Under the pieces are notes generated by a model. That model did no database searches. It was not told where the DNA came from and worked only from the letters and a program-made list of their open reading frames with translations. Of a stretch of DNA of 64,000 bases, positions 18,046 through 27,015 are shown in pieces (the stretch's first letter is position 1; the number at the start of each line of letters is the position of its first letter). Origin of the DNA: Nevskia sp. (GTDB taxonomy: Bacteria > Pseudomonadota > Gammaproteobacteria > Nevskiales > Nevskiaceae); contig NZ_JAKFUM010000015.1 of the NCBI RefSeq assembly GCF_021732705.1, forward strand, positions 1 to 64,000, in the 5' to 3' direction. The translations under genes were made by a program, and so were the position numbers.

Positions 18046-19278
18046 ATGACCTTCACCCCGACCCGCGCCGCCGCGCTCGCGCGCCTGCGCGACTTCCTGC
18101 CGAGCACCGGCAGCGTCTACGCCAACGAACGCAACGCCGATCGCGGCCCGAACCCGGCCACCGGCCTGCGCGACAACGTGTCGATGCTGTCGCCGGCGGT
18201 CCGCCATCGCCTGATCACCGAGCAGGAGATCGTCGCCGCCACGCTCGGCCGCTATGCCTTCTCGACCAGCGAAAAGTTCGTGCAGGAAGTCTGCTGGCGC
18301 ACGTACTGGAAGGGCTGGCTGGAACTGCGGCCGCAGGTCTGGCGCGACTATCAGGCGTCGCTGGTCGGCTGGCACGCGAAGGTCGGCGACGGCGATGGCG
18401 TCGACCGGCCGATCCGCAAGCGCTGGCAGGCGGCGGTCGACGGCAACACCGGCATCGCCTGCTTCGATGACTGGACGCGCGAGCTGATCGCGACCGGCTA
18501 CCTGCACAACCACGTGCGGATGTGGTTCGCGTCGATCTGGATCTTCACGCTGAACCTGCCGTGGCAGCTCGGTGCCGACTTCTTCTATCGCCACCTGCTC
18601 GACGGCGATCCGGCCTCGAACACGCTGAGCTGGCGCTGGGTGGCCGGACTGCAGACGCGCGGCAAGCACTATCTGGCGCGGCCGGACAACATCCAGAAGT
18701 ACACCGGCAACCGCTACTGGCCGAAAGGCGCGCTGAACGAGGATGCGCTGCCGCTGCCGCCGGACGAGATTCCCGCCGCCGGCCGCATCGGCGAGCTGCC
18801 GCTGCCGAAGGCCGGCCTGCGCACCGCGCTGTGGCTGACCGAGGAAGACCTGCATGCCGAAAGCTGGCCGATCGCGCCGGTGACCGACATTGTCGCGATC
18901 GGCGGCGATGTGTCGCCGGAGACCCGCTCGTGGCACCCGGTCGCCGAGCCGGTGATCCGCTACACCGAGTCAGCGCTCGATGACGGGATGGCCCGCGCGG
19001 CGAGTCACTGGTCCTTGCCGGCCGGCCGCGTCCGTCCGGCGGATCGCCATCGCTGGCTGGCCGATCACGGCGTGCAGCAGGTGGTGACAGCCTACGCGCC
19101 GGTCGGCCCCGCGGCCGACGCGCTGCGCGCCTTCGGCAAGCAGCTCAAGGCCGACGGCATCGCGCTGGTACAGGTCCGCCGGGACTGGGACAGCGCGTTC
19201 TGGCCGCATGCCGCGAAGGGCTTCTTCCAGCTGCGCGAGAAGATCCGGCCGGTGCTGGCGGAGCTGCAGGTACCGTGA
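18046..19278 (+). CDS. Photolyase/cryptochrome-like flavoprotein with permuted domain order
   Basis: A 410-residue relative of DNA photolyases. Residues 1-250 match the helical FAD-binding domain: EKFVQEVCWRTYWKGWLE, the HNHVRMWFAS helix, LPWQLGADFFYRHLLDGDPASN and WRWVAGLQTRGKHYLARPDN. In ordinary photolyases an alpha/beta antenna domain precedes this part. Here a region resembling that antenna domain follows instead (about 258-410): TALWLTEEDL is like the usual first strand, and VVTAYAPVGPAADALRAFGKQLKADG is like the later part. The order therefore appears circularly permuted. Whether it repairs DNA or senses light is unknown. The ATG is the only start that includes the first FAD-domain helix. 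Confidence 0.85.
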   Translation: MTFTPTRAAALARLRDFLPSTGSVYANERNADRGPNPATGLRDNVSMLSPAVRHRLITEQEIVAATLGRYAFSTSEKFVQEVCWRTYWKGWLELRPQVWRDYQASLVGWHAKVGDGDGVDRPIRKRWQAAVDGNTGIACFDDWTRELIATGYLHNHVRMWFASIWIFTLNLPWQLGADFFYRHLLDGDPASNTLSWRWVAGLQTRGKHYLARPDNIQKYTGNRYWPKGALNEDALPLPPDEIPAAGRIGELPLPKAGLRTALWLTEEDLHAESWPIAPVTDIVAIGGDVSPETRSWHPVAEPVIRYTESALDDGMARAASHWSLPAGRVRPADRHRWLADHGVQQVVTAYAPVGPAADALRAFGKQLKADGIALVQVRRDWDSAFWPHAAKGFFQLREKIRPVLAELQVP

Positions 19279-19399
19279 CCGGCGCTCGCCGTTAGCAGCC
19301 GCCAAGTCACTGTGCTAACAGGAGTTTTTGACGAAGGACAGTTGAAATCGGGCGCAGGATTTGCATGATTCCGGGCAGGCACTTGTTCCGGAGGACGTC

Positions 19400-20086
19400 A
19401 TGCAATCTCCCGATTTCGCGCAGTTCGGCACATCCGCGCTGGAGCAGAAGGACCTGCTGTTCCTGTTCGAGCATTTCCCGGTGCCGGGGACCGATGCGGT
19501 GGAAGCCGCGCGCCGGGTGATCGAGCAGCCGAGCACGCTCGAATCGCTGCTTGAAAGCCGTTACGTGCAGGACGCGATGCTCGACCCGGCGGCGGCCTGG
19601 GTCGATGTTTCGCCGAAGCTGTACTTCAACGTGATGCTGCGCCGGGCGCTGGCTGGCCGTCGCGACGCCGGCGAGCGCCGCACGATCCACTACCTGTCGA
19701 ACCTGCTGGCGCTGTTCTCGTCGAACGAGCGCCTGCACCGGGTACAGCACGGCGACGCGCAGGATTACGACTATCTGGTCGATCTGGTGCAGGAGGCGGC
19801 GAATGCCGGCCACGAGCGGCGCTTTCTGGTGCTGAGCCAGATCGGCAACTACGCGCTGTTCCTCGCCGGCTGGTGCGCGCCGTGGATCGAGCACCGCCGC
19901 CGCTTCTTCAACCGGCCGCTCGGGCTCGACTACTACTGCAACATGAGCCGCACGCATTACGCATCGGCCGCGAAGCACGAACTGGCCGACACCTTCGGCC
20001 TGAAGCCGGTGTTCGCGCAGCTGGCGATGCGCTTCGATTACTACCGCGACGGCATCGAGAAGATGGCCGGGGCGCGGGTGCACTGA
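19400..20086 (+). CDS. Hypothetical protein, 228 residues
   Basis: No family is recognised. The protein is soluble and mostly helical, with aromatic-rich segments such as YFNVMLRRALAG and RRFFNRPLGLDYYCNMSRTHY. LSQIGNYALFLAGW is a probable buried helix; no signal peptide is seen. A good ribosome-binding site (GGAGG) lies seven bases before the ATG at 19400, which decides the start over an in-frame ATG 13 codons upstream. It follows the photolyase-like gene by 121 bp on the same strand and may be expressed with it. Confidence 0.7.
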   Translation: MQSPDFAQFGTSALEQKDLLFLFEHFPVPGTDAVEAARRVIEQPSTLESLLESRYVQDAMLDPAAAWVDVSPKLYFNVMLRRALAGRRDAGERRTIHYLSNLLALFSSNERLHRVQHGDAQDYDYLVDLVQEAANAGHERRFLVLSQIGNYALFLAGWCAPWIEHRRRFFNRPLGLDYYCNMSRTHYASAAKHELADTFGLKPVFAQLAMRFDYYRDGIEKMAGARVH

Positions 20087-20147
20087 AGCGCGCGCACGGC
20101 TTGTCGAGGATCACCGTCCGCCGGGGCCGGCGGACGGCGGTCGCGGG

Positions 20148-21101
20148 TCACGGTGGCAGCGTGTCGAGAAACGCGAGATAGGCCCGCGTCACCGCGCCCG
20201 GGGCTTCGAGCATCGGCAGATGCCCGATGGCCGGCAGCCGCTGCAGCTGCGAATTCGGCAGCAGGCGCTGCAGGATCGCGGCACCGCTGACATGCAGCAC
20301 GCGGTCCTGCTCGCCCCAGACGATCAGCGTCGGGGTGGGCAGCGGCGGCTGCAACGCGGCGAGCGAGGCATCGAGCGCGCCGGACTGCTCGCGGATCTCG
20401 GTGAAGATGAACTCGTTGAGCGTGAGGTTCGCGATCTGCCGCCGCGCCAGCACCGCGCGAACCGGCGCTGGAATGAACGGCGGCTTCTGCATCACGAAGT
20501 GCAGCACGCGGCCGAAATCCGCTTCGCTGCGCGCGAACAGTGGCACCGGCAGGCCGGCCGCCATCAGCTTCACCATCTCGCTGTCGTCGGCCCCGAAAAC
20601 CCCGGCCGGATCGAGCAGCCACAGGCTGCGCACCTGTTCCGGATGGGCGATCGCGTAGGCCGCCGCGATCCAGCCGCCCATCGAATTGCCGCCGAGATGA
20701 AAACGCTCGATCTTCAGCGCCTTCGCGATCTGCGCGACGCGCTCGACCTGATCGGCCACGCGATAGCGGGCATCGGCCGGCTTGCCGCTTTCGCCGAAGC
20801 CGGGGAGATCGACGGCGTAGACCCGATAGCGCTTCGTCAGGAACGCGGCGACCCGGGTCCAGTTGTCCTTGTCGGCCCCGATGCCGTGCAGCAGCAGCAC
20901 CGGCGGCGCGTCGGCCGGGCCGCCTTCGAGATAGACGATGCCGAAGCCGGGGATATCGGTCTGCGAGCGCTGCAGGCCGGCGCGCATCCGTTCGAGGCTC
21001 AGCGCGGTGTCGGCCAGCTTCACCGGCGCGAAGAAGTACAGGCCGGCGTAGACCAGCAGGGTCAGCGCCAGCAGCGCGAGGAAGGCTTTGACGAGGATCA
21101 T
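20148..21101 (-). CDS. Membrane-anchored alpha/beta hydrolase
   Basis: A 317-residue hydrolase with an N-terminal hydrophobic anchor (ILVKAFLALLALTLLVYAGLYFF). The alpha/beta-hydrolase fold follows: oxyanion segment VLLLHGIGADKDNW, nucleophile elbow GGNSMGGW, acid in WGEQDRVLH and catalytic His in AIGHLPMLE. It probably acts on an ester or a lipid at the periplasmic face. The ATG at 21101 is preferred to an in-frame TTG three codons upstream, since neither has a clear ribosome-binding site. It is convergent with the gene at 19400. Confidence 0.88.
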   Translation of the reverse strand: MILVKAFLALLALTLLVYAGLYFFAPVKLADTALSLERMRAGLQRSQTDIPGFGIVYLEGGPADAPPVLLLHGIGADKDNWTRVAAFLTKRYRVYAVDLPGFGESGKPADARYRVADQVERVAQIAKALKIERFHLGGNSMGGWIAAAYAIAHPEQVRSLWLLDPAGVFGADDSEMVKLMAAGLPVPLFARSEADFGRVLHFVMQKPPFIPAPVRAVLARRQIANLTLNEFIFTEIREQSGALDASLAALQPPLPTPTLIVWGEQDRVLHVSGAAILQRLLPNSQLQRLPAIGHLPMLEAPGAVTRAYLAFLDTLPP

Positions 21102-21210
21102 CAGCAGCAAGGCGGCACCGAAGGGGAGAGTTCGAGCGCCATGGTAGCGGGGTCACGCGCGGTCGCGAGCGCGGCGATGGCCCGGTCGACGTGCCGTCGG
21201 CGACAGTGAG

Positions 21211-22299
21211 CTACTTCCAGACCGCCACGTCGCGGTACTTCAGTGTCGCGCCGCGATCGCCACGCAGCAGGCAGGCCGTGGACACGGCGCGCGTCTGCAT
21301 CGCCAGCAGGCTGAGCTGACGCAGATGCTCGTAGGGCTTGAGCACCGAAGCGGTCTTCTGCGTGATGTCGCGCTTGACGCTGCGGACGTAGAAGTATTCG
21401 AAGGACTTGTCGTCGTCCTTCTCGGCAAGATAGTTCGCAAGCCACGCGGTGGCGATCGAAACGATGCGGTTGCGCGCTTCGTTCGCCGTGTTCTGCGAGA
21501 TGGTCTTGCCCATCTGGACCGTGCCCAGACCTGCCATCGGGTGCTTGGCGACCCGGCCCACGCGCTGATCGCCTGGCTTCGGTTTGCGGCCCGGAATCTC
21601 GTTGGGGGCCGGCTGATCAGGCCGTCCGGCGTGCATCAGCATCGAAGCCCAGGTGTAGCGCTGTCCGTTCTGGCCGTAGGGCACCTGCCGTTCGATCAGG
21701 TCGAGCAGCATGAAGCTGGTCATGAACACGCCGCCCTTGGACGCGTCGCGATCGATCCCGCCTTCGCTGATCAGCAAGCCGGCCATCGTGTTCGCGAGTT
21801 CGACGGCATCGTCGTCGCCGCTGTCGTGGCCCCACAGCAGTTGCCGGGCCATCGTGGCGGCCGAGGCGTAGACCTTCTCGACCCGTCGGGCCTTGCGGGT
21901 GTAGACCGGCTCCTTCTTGACGTCGTAGCCGCGGTCCGCGTCGGCTTTCTCGTTGTCGTCGACGACCTTTCTGGTCGCCCCTTTCACGTCGTTGTGCAGC
22001 AGTTCCTTTGGCACGTCGGTGACATCCGACGTGTAGCTTTTCAAATGGCCCGCGTCCGCGCCCCATTTCGCGATCAGGCGATTGGCGACCTTGACGTAGA
22101 CCGTCGACGGCCCGACCGGCTGCTGCGAGAGCCAGAACCAGTCGGCAATGCCGAGCGGCATGTAGGGCCGGTCGTAGGTTCCAAGCCCGACAGGCATGGT
22201 CGCGACCGGCCGCGCCTGGTTCACGAGGGCCCAGAGGTCGGCGTAGATCAGATACTGCGGAGGTGCCAGCTTGAATGAGCGGCCGAACCCTACTTTCAT
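21211..22299 (-). CDS. Hypothetical protein, 362 residues
   Basis: Not assignable to a family. The first residues (KVGFGRSFKLAPPQYLIYAD) look like the start of a soluble or surface protein, and no signal peptide is evident. A Lys/Asp/Glu-rich middle region (DNEKADADRGYDVKKEPVYTR) is followed by helical segments such as AATMARQLLWGHDSGDDDAVEL. The C-terminus ends in RGATLKYRDVAVWK. The start at 22299 is supported by GGGAGG nine bases upstream. It is flanked by hydrolase genes on the same strand, with 150 bp to the next, so it is probably transcribed independently. Confidence 0.7.
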   Translation of the reverse strand: MKVGFGRSFKLAPPQYLIYADLWALVNQARPVATMPVGLGTYDRPYMPLGIADWFWLSQQPVGPSTVYVKVANRLIAKWGADAGHLKSYTSDVTDVPKELLHNDVKGATRKVVDDNEKADADRGYDVKKEPVYTRKARRVEKVYASAATMARQLLWGHDSGDDDAVELANTMAGLLISEGGIDRDASKGGVFMTSFMLLDLIERQVPYGQNGQRYTWASMLMHAGRPDQPAPNEIPGRKPKPGDQRVGRVAKHPMAGLGTVQMGKTISQNTANEARNRIVSIATAWLANYLAEKDDDKSFEYFYVRSVKRDITQKTASVLKPYEHLRQLSLLAMQTRAVSTACLLRGDRGATLKYRDVAVWK

Positions 22300-22449
22300 G
22301 ACGATCCCTCCCTGGAACGCCGTCAGCTTATCGCTCGCCGCGCTTTTTCCAAGCCGGTCGCCAAGCGGCGGTGCCAACCAGTTCTCGCTGCCGTCCGCGC
22401 GACATGCAGGGACGGGCTACGCCCCGGGAATGCGGGAGGCGGATCCGGC

Positions 22450-23415
22450 TCAGGCCAGCCAGCGCAGCAGGTGTGCGGCAACCGCCGGATGGTTGACCAG
22501 CTTCAGATGGTGCAGGCCGGGCAGCATCACGCCGTCGCCGGGCGCGAACGGCACGCGGCGTCGGTCGTCGGCATGGTGGCCGGTGGCGCTCGGCGCACGG
22601 ACCAGACCATCGCCGATCAGCCAGCTCGGCAACGACTCGGCCGTGGCACCGAGCAGCGCGCCGACGTAGTGATGCCGTGCCTTCGGCAGCACGCGCACCG
22701 GCTGCCGGGTGTCGTCGGCGTGCTCGTCCGGATGGCGCGACTGCCAGTCGTCGCGGCGCAGCGCGCCGTGACGCAGATCCTTGATGCCGACCGAGCGGGC
22801 GTTGATCGCGACCGCCACCGGCCGGGTGATGTCGAGCGCGCCGAGCAGGGTCGTGGCGACGTGGCCGAACTTCTCGAGCGGCGCGCCGTGGTGCGGGCTG
22901 CCGAGGCAGACCAGATGCGTGACCCGATCCGGCCAGGCGCGATTCGCTTCGAGCGCGTGGTGCGCGGCGCTGCGCGCGACCAGTCCGCCCATGCTGTGGC
23001 CAATCAGCGCGATGCGACGCACCGGCACCGGCCAGTTCGCGACCAGCCGATCCAGCGCGTCGGCGAGGGCTTCGCCGTTGTCGGCGATGTGCCGGCCGCT
23101 GTTGTAGCGGACATAGACCGGCGTCCAGCCCTGTGCCTGTTGCAGCGCTTCCGGCATCGTCGGCACGCCCGGCATGCGGTACAGCTGCCAGACCTGCTCG
23201 TCGCAGCACAGGCCATGCAGGTAGATCGCGACATCGACGCCCGCGGTGCCGAAATGTCGCGTCAGCGCGGCGCGGTCGGTCGCCACCGCCGTGCCGTCGG
23301 CGGTACGGAAGCCGAGCGTGATCGCCAGCCCGTTGCCGCTCTGGGCGAGGAAATCGCCGAAGACGCCGTTGACGGCGCCGATGCCCTTGCCGAGGACCGC
23401 GGCCAGTGCGCCCAT
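22450..23415 (-). CDS. Alpha/beta hydrolase, lipase/esterase-like
   Basis: A 321-residue lipase-like protein (triacylglycerol lipase/PGAP1-type elbow). The oxyanion-region strand VAIYLHGLCCDEQVW comes first, then the nucleophile elbow IGHSMGGLVAR; CLGSPHHGAPLEK is characteristic of bacterial lipases that recruit an HG-loop. The C-terminal HHLKLVNHP supplies a candidate catalytic His. There is no signal peptide. It is the second gene of a two-gene unit: its ATG lies one base after the stop of the small upstream gene, which strongly suggests translational coupling. Confidence 0.85.
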   Translation of the reverse strand: MGALAAVLGKGIGAVNGVFGDFLAQSGNGLAITLGFRTADGTAVATDRAALTRHFGTAGVDVAIYLHGLCCDEQVWQLYRMPGVPTMPEALQQAQGWTPVYVRYNSGRHIADNGEALADALDRLVANWPVPVRRIALIGHSMGGLVARSAAHHALEANRAWPDRVTHLVCLGSPHHGAPLEKFGHVATTLLGALDITRPVAVAINARSVGIKDLRHGALRRDDWQSRHPDEHADDTRQPVRVLPKARHHYVGALLGATAESLPSWLIGDGLVRAPSATGHHADDRRRVPFAPGDGVMLPGLHHLKLVNHPAVAAHLLRWLA

Positions 23416-23416
23416 G

Positions 23417-23719
23417 TCAGCGCGGGCCGGGCAGACGGCGCTGCGGTTCCGGCGGCGGGTCCAGCGCCTTGCTCAGTGCATCGAAACCGTGATGGGCGGC
23501 GAGACGGATCGCCAGATGCACGCCGCGGGTGATGCCATCGTGCACGGCGCGGACCTGATCGCTGACCGTGCCGACGCCGGGTACCAGGGCAAGCGCGCGG
23601 AACGGCTTGTCGGCAATCGCCAGATGCATTTCCTCGATGCGGGCGCTGCCGCGGTCGATCCCGGTCTTCAGCAGGGCCAGAGCGCCCTGCAACTGCTGCA
23701 GCGATTCGTGTCGTGCCAT
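23417..23719 (-). CDS. Small protein coupled to the downstream lipase-like gene
   Basis: A 100-residue protein with a long amphipathic helix (SLQQLQGALALLKTGIDRG) and a second half rich in Ala, His and Leu. It resembles small proteins that sit before lipase-like genes, but no family name can be given. A GGAGG element seven bases before the ATG at 23719 decides the start. Its stop is one base from the start of the hydrolase gene, so the two are probably made in fixed proportion, perhaps as partners. Confidence 0.7.
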   Translation of the reverse strand: MARHESLQQLQGALALLKTGIDRGSARIEEMHLAIADKPFRALALVPGVGTVSDQVRAVHDGITRGVHLAIRLAAHHGFDALSKALDPPPEPQRRLPGPR

Positions 23720-23817
23720 GGTCGTCCTCCGCAATGTGAACAAGTGTGCACAAAGCGTTTCAAGGTGTCCACTGGGTATTTCTTCCCGTCGCGGCGAGCG
23801 GGCCGCCGCCGACCCGG

Positions 23818-24480
23818 TCAGCCGTGGTCGCTGGGGCTTTCCGGCACCACGGGCGGGCGTTCGCGGGCGGCCTTGGCGGTGGCGACGGTGCCGGGTCCGA
23901 ACAGCGTGTCGAGCATCGGCTCGATCAGGTCATCGAGACTCAGGCCGACATTCAGCTGGCTGGCCAGATGCAGGCTCAACAGGCCGTGGAACGAGGCCCA
24001 GGTAATGTGGGCGCCGACGATGGCATCGCCCCGCAGCCGTCCGGCACTGGCGGCGAACTGGTAGGCATCCTGGACGACAGCGATGGTCCGAAGCCGTGCG
24101 GCCTGCAGCTCCGGAAAGTGGGCGGGATTCGGCTGCCGCAGCGAGTACATCAGCCGGAACTCGGCCGGCTGAGAAGTCGCGAATTCGGTGAACGACATCA
24201 CCATCCGGTACAGCTTCGCGAGCGGTTCGTCGACGACGGCGGTCGCGGCCAGCAGCCGGTCCGACAGGCGATCGAAGCAGTTCGCGCGGAGTGCCGCGAA
24301 GATGTGGTCCTTGTTCTTGAAGTAGCGGTACGGCAGCGCCTGGCTGCGGCCCATCTCGGCGGCAATCGCCCGCAGCGTCACCGCCTCGTAGCCGTTGCGG
24401 TCGTACAGGCGTGCGGCTGCGGCGCAGATTTCGGCGCGTATGCTGTCAGCGACTTCAGAGGTCTGTTTCGGGCGAGCCAT
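23818..24480 (-). CDS. TetR-family transcriptional regulator
   Basis: A 220-residue repressor-type protein. The N-terminal helix-turn-helix (residues 10-60; NGYEAVTLRAIAAEMGRSQALPYRYFKNKDHIF carries the recognition helix) is typical of TetR. The C-terminal ligand-binding half (TWASFHGLLSLHLASQL) resembles TetR_C regulators of fatty-acid or efflux genes. The ATG at 24480 starts MARPKQTS; a longer frame upstream is unlikely. It lies upstream of the small-protein/lipase unit on the same strand and may control it, though no operator could be identified. Confidence 0.9.
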   Translation of the reverse strand: MARPKQTSEVADSIRAEICAAAARLYDRNGYEAVTLRAIAAEMGRSQALPYRYFKNKDHIFAALRANCFDRLSDRLLAATAVVDEPLAKLYRMVMSFTEFATSQPAEFRLMYSLRQPNPAHFPELQAARLRTIAVVQDAYQFAASAGRLRGDAIVGAHITWASFHGLLSLHLASQLNVGLSLDDLIEPMLDTLFGPGTVATAKAARERPPVVPESPSDHG

Positions 24481-24845
24481 GGAACTCGTCGATGCTCGGG
24501 AACCTGGCAACGAACGCGGCAGAGGGTCCGAGCAACCCACCGGTCATGGCGGAGGTGTCGATCAGACGGAGCAGTCCGTTGCGATTGCCGCCAGTCGGCG
24601 CTTCCAAGAGGAAAGCCAACTTTGCGGAATGGGATCATCGCAAGAGCAGCGGGGTCGTTTCGCGAGCCAGTTCTCACTTGCGAGCCAGTGGCAAGGTCTG
24701 CGTGCTGTTCGTCCGGATTGGCCCGTCAGGTGCGCCCGCCAGCATCCACACGCAACCGATCGTCGATCGCGAGCGTCGGGCGGATCATGCGTACAGCCTG
24801 TTTTGCGCCGCGTGGCTGCCCCGCGGCAGCCCGTGCGCGCCCGCG
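24481..24845. other. Intergenic region, no gene seen
   Basis: About 365 bp between tesB and the TetR gene. The open frames present have no family resemblance, start signal or distinctive codon pattern. It should contain the tetR promoter. Confidence 0.5.
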
Positions 24846-25733
24846 TTAGCTGCGGGGCGTGATCTCGCGCATCAGGCCTTCCTGCGCGGTGCTCGCGACC
24901 AGACGGCCGCTGCGGTCGTGGATCAGGCCGCGGGTCATGCCGCGCACCGACTGCGCGCTCGGCGAGTCCATCGAGTACAGCAGCCAGTCGTCGACCCGGA
25001 CATCGCGGTGGAACCACAGCGCGTGGTCGATCGAGGCCACGACCATGTCCTGCGAGAACCAGGTGCGCTTGTACGGCAGCAGCGCCGTTGTCACCAGGTT
25101 GAAGTCCGAGGCGTAGGCCAGCACGCAGCGGTGCAGCAGCGGATCGTCCGGCAGACGACCGGCGGCGCGGAACCAGAACGCCTGCCGCGGCTCGCGCGCC
25201 TCCGGCTGGAACGGGTTCAGCGGGTTGACGTGCATGAACTCGAACGCCTGCTCGCGCAGGAACGCCGTGCGGAAGCGCTCCGGCATTCCCGGATTGCGCG
25301 CCACCTCGTCGGCCAGCCAGCGTTCGCGCAGCGCCTGCTGGCCCGTCAGGGTTTCCGGCGCCGGCACCTCGGGCATCGGCATCTGGTGTTCGAAGCCGGA
25401 TTCCTCGCGCTGGAACGACGCGATCAGCGACAGGATCGGCTGGCCGTGCTGGATCGCCTGCACCCGCCGGGTGGTGAAACTGCGGCCGTCGCGGACGCGA
25501 TCCACCTCGTACACGATCGGGGCTTCCATGTCGCCTGGCCGCAGGAAATACGCGTGCAGCGAATGCGGCAGCACGGCATCCACGGTGCGTGCCGCCGCCA
25601 CCAGCGCCTGGCTGATGACCTGACCGCCGAACACGCTCTTGCCTCCGAGATCACGCGACTGGCCGCGGAACAGGTTGACCTCCAGCGGTTCGAGATCCAG
25701 CAGGTGAACGAGATCGGTCAGGCAGCGATTCAT
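24846..25733 (-). CDS. tesB: Acyl-CoA thioesterase II
   Basis: A 295-residue TesB enzyme with a double hot-dog fold, hydrolysing medium- and long-chain acyl-CoA to free fatty acid and CoA in the cytoplasm. Family landmarks are the N-terminal LEVNLFRGQSRDLGGKSVFGGQVISQAL, then LHAYFLRPGD, and YASDFNLVTTALLPY with the catalytic Asp. Further on come SIDHALWFHRD and the terminal RLVASTAQEGLMR with the conserved Gln. Length and order match the family. The ATG at 25733 is the start because an in-frame upstream ATG adds only four residues. Confidence 0.94.
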   Translation of the reverse strand: MNRCLTDLVHLLDLEPLEVNLFRGQSRDLGGKSVFGGQVISQALVAAARTVDAVLPHSLHAYFLRPGDMEAPIVYEVDRVRDGRSFTTRRVQAIQHGQPILSLIASFQREESGFEHQMPMPEVPAPETLTGQQALRERWLADEVARNPGMPERFRTAFLREQAFEFMHVNPLNPFQPEAREPRQAFWFRAAGRLPDDPLLHRCVLAYASDFNLVTTALLPYKRTWFSQDMVVASIDHALWFHRDVRVDDWLLYSMDSPSAQSVRGMTRGLIHDRSGRLVASTAQEGLMREITPRS

Positions 25734-25827
25734 GGCAGTCGGCAAACGCGAAGAAAGGCGGGCAGCTTAGCCGTCATGTTGCAGCGCGCCAAATGGACCT
25801 GCCGGGCGCGCGCGGGCACCGGCAGCC

Positions 25828-27015
25828 TCAGGCGCTCAGTCCTGCCGCGTGGCCGGAGGCCCAGGCCCACTGGAAGTTGTAGCCGCCGAGCCAGCCGGTG
25901 ACGTCGATCACTTCGCCGATGAAATACAGGCCCGGCACCCGCTTCGACATCATCGTGCTCGACGACACGCCGTCGGTATCGACGCCGCCGAGCGTGACTT
26001 CGGCGGTGCGATAGCCCTCGGTGCCGCTGGCGGTGACCGGAAAATCCTGCAGCTGCGCGGCCAGCGCCTTCAACTCGGCGGTTCGATACTGGCGCAGCGG
26101 CTTGTTCGCCGGCAGCCAGCGTTCGCACAGGCGCTGCGCAAAGCGCTTCGGCAGCACCTCGGCCAGCACCGTCTTCAGTTCGGAGGCCGGCCGCTCCGCC
26201 TGCTGCGAGACGAGCCAGCGTTCGGCGTCGTCGTCCGGCAGCAGGTTCAGATGCAAGGCGTCGCCCGGCTGCCAGTACGACGAGATCTGCAGGATCGCCG
26301 GGCCGCTCAGGCCGCGATGCGTCACCAGCAGGCCGCCGCGGAAGCTCGCATCGTTGGCGGCGGCAGCCACCGGCAGCGCGACGCCGGCAAGATCGGCATA
26401 GTCGTCCAGCGGCTTGCCGGACAGGGTCAGCGGCACCAGACCGGCGCGCGTCGGCAACACCGCGTGGCCGAACTGCTTGGCGATCTGGTAGCCGAAGCCG
26501 GTGGCGCCCATCTTCGGGATCGACAGGCCGCCGGTGGCAACCACCAGTGACGCAGCGGTGTAGACGCCGCGCGTGGTGATCGCTTCGAAGCGGCCGAGGC
26601 GCTGCTGCACGTCGCTGATCGTGCAGTCGGTCTCGATCACGACGCCGGCGGCGGCGCATTCGTCGACCAGCATCTGCACGATCTGCTTCGACGAGACATC
26701 GCAGAACAACTGGCCCAGTTCCTTCTCGTGATAGGCGATGCCGTGGCGCTCGACCATCGCGATGAAATCCCACGGCGTGTAGCGGGCGAGGGCCGACTTG
26801 CAGAAATGCGGATTCGCCGACAGGTAGTTCGCGGCCGTGGTGCCGGTGTTGGTGAAATTGCAGCGACCGCCGCCGGACATCAGGATCTTCTTGCCGACGC
26901 GATTCGCGTGCTCGATCACCCGCACGCGCCGGCCTCGGCGCGCGGCGGTGAATGCGCAGAACAGCCCCGCCGCACCGCCGCCGAGGATCAGCACATCATC
27001 CGTCGCGCCGCTCAC
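25828..27015 (-). CDS. YhiN/HI0933-family flavoprotein
   Basis: A 395-residue FAD/NAD(P)-binding oxidoreductase of the YhiN (HI0933-like) family, whose physiological substrate is unknown. The dinucleotide-binding loop GGGAAGLFCAFTAARRG is followed by the family hallmark KKILMSGGGRCNFTN. The middle strand VVATGGLSIPKMGATGFGY and the C-terminal GEVIDVTGWLGGYNFQWAW complete the pattern. The GTG start overlaps the rluF stop (GTGA), so the two are translationally coupled. Confidence 0.9.
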   Translation of the reverse strand: MSGATDDVLILGGGAAGLFCAFTAARRGRRVRVIEHANRVGKKILMSGGGRCNFTNTGTTAANYLSANPHFCKSALARYTPWDFIAMVERHGIAYHEKELGQLFCDVSSKQIVQMLVDECAAAGVVIETDCTISDVQQRLGRFEAITTRGVYTAASLVVATGGLSIPKMGATGFGYQIAKQFGHAVLPTRAGLVPLTLSGKPLDDYADLAGVALPVAAAANDASFRGGLLVTHRGLSGPAILQISSYWQPGDALHLNLLPDDDAERWLVSQQAERPASELKTVLAEVLPKRFAQRLCERWLPANKPLRQYRTAELKALAAQLQDFPVTASGTEGYRTAEVTLGGVDTDGVSSSTMMSKRVPGLYFIGEVIDVTGWLGGYNFQWAWASGHAAGLSA

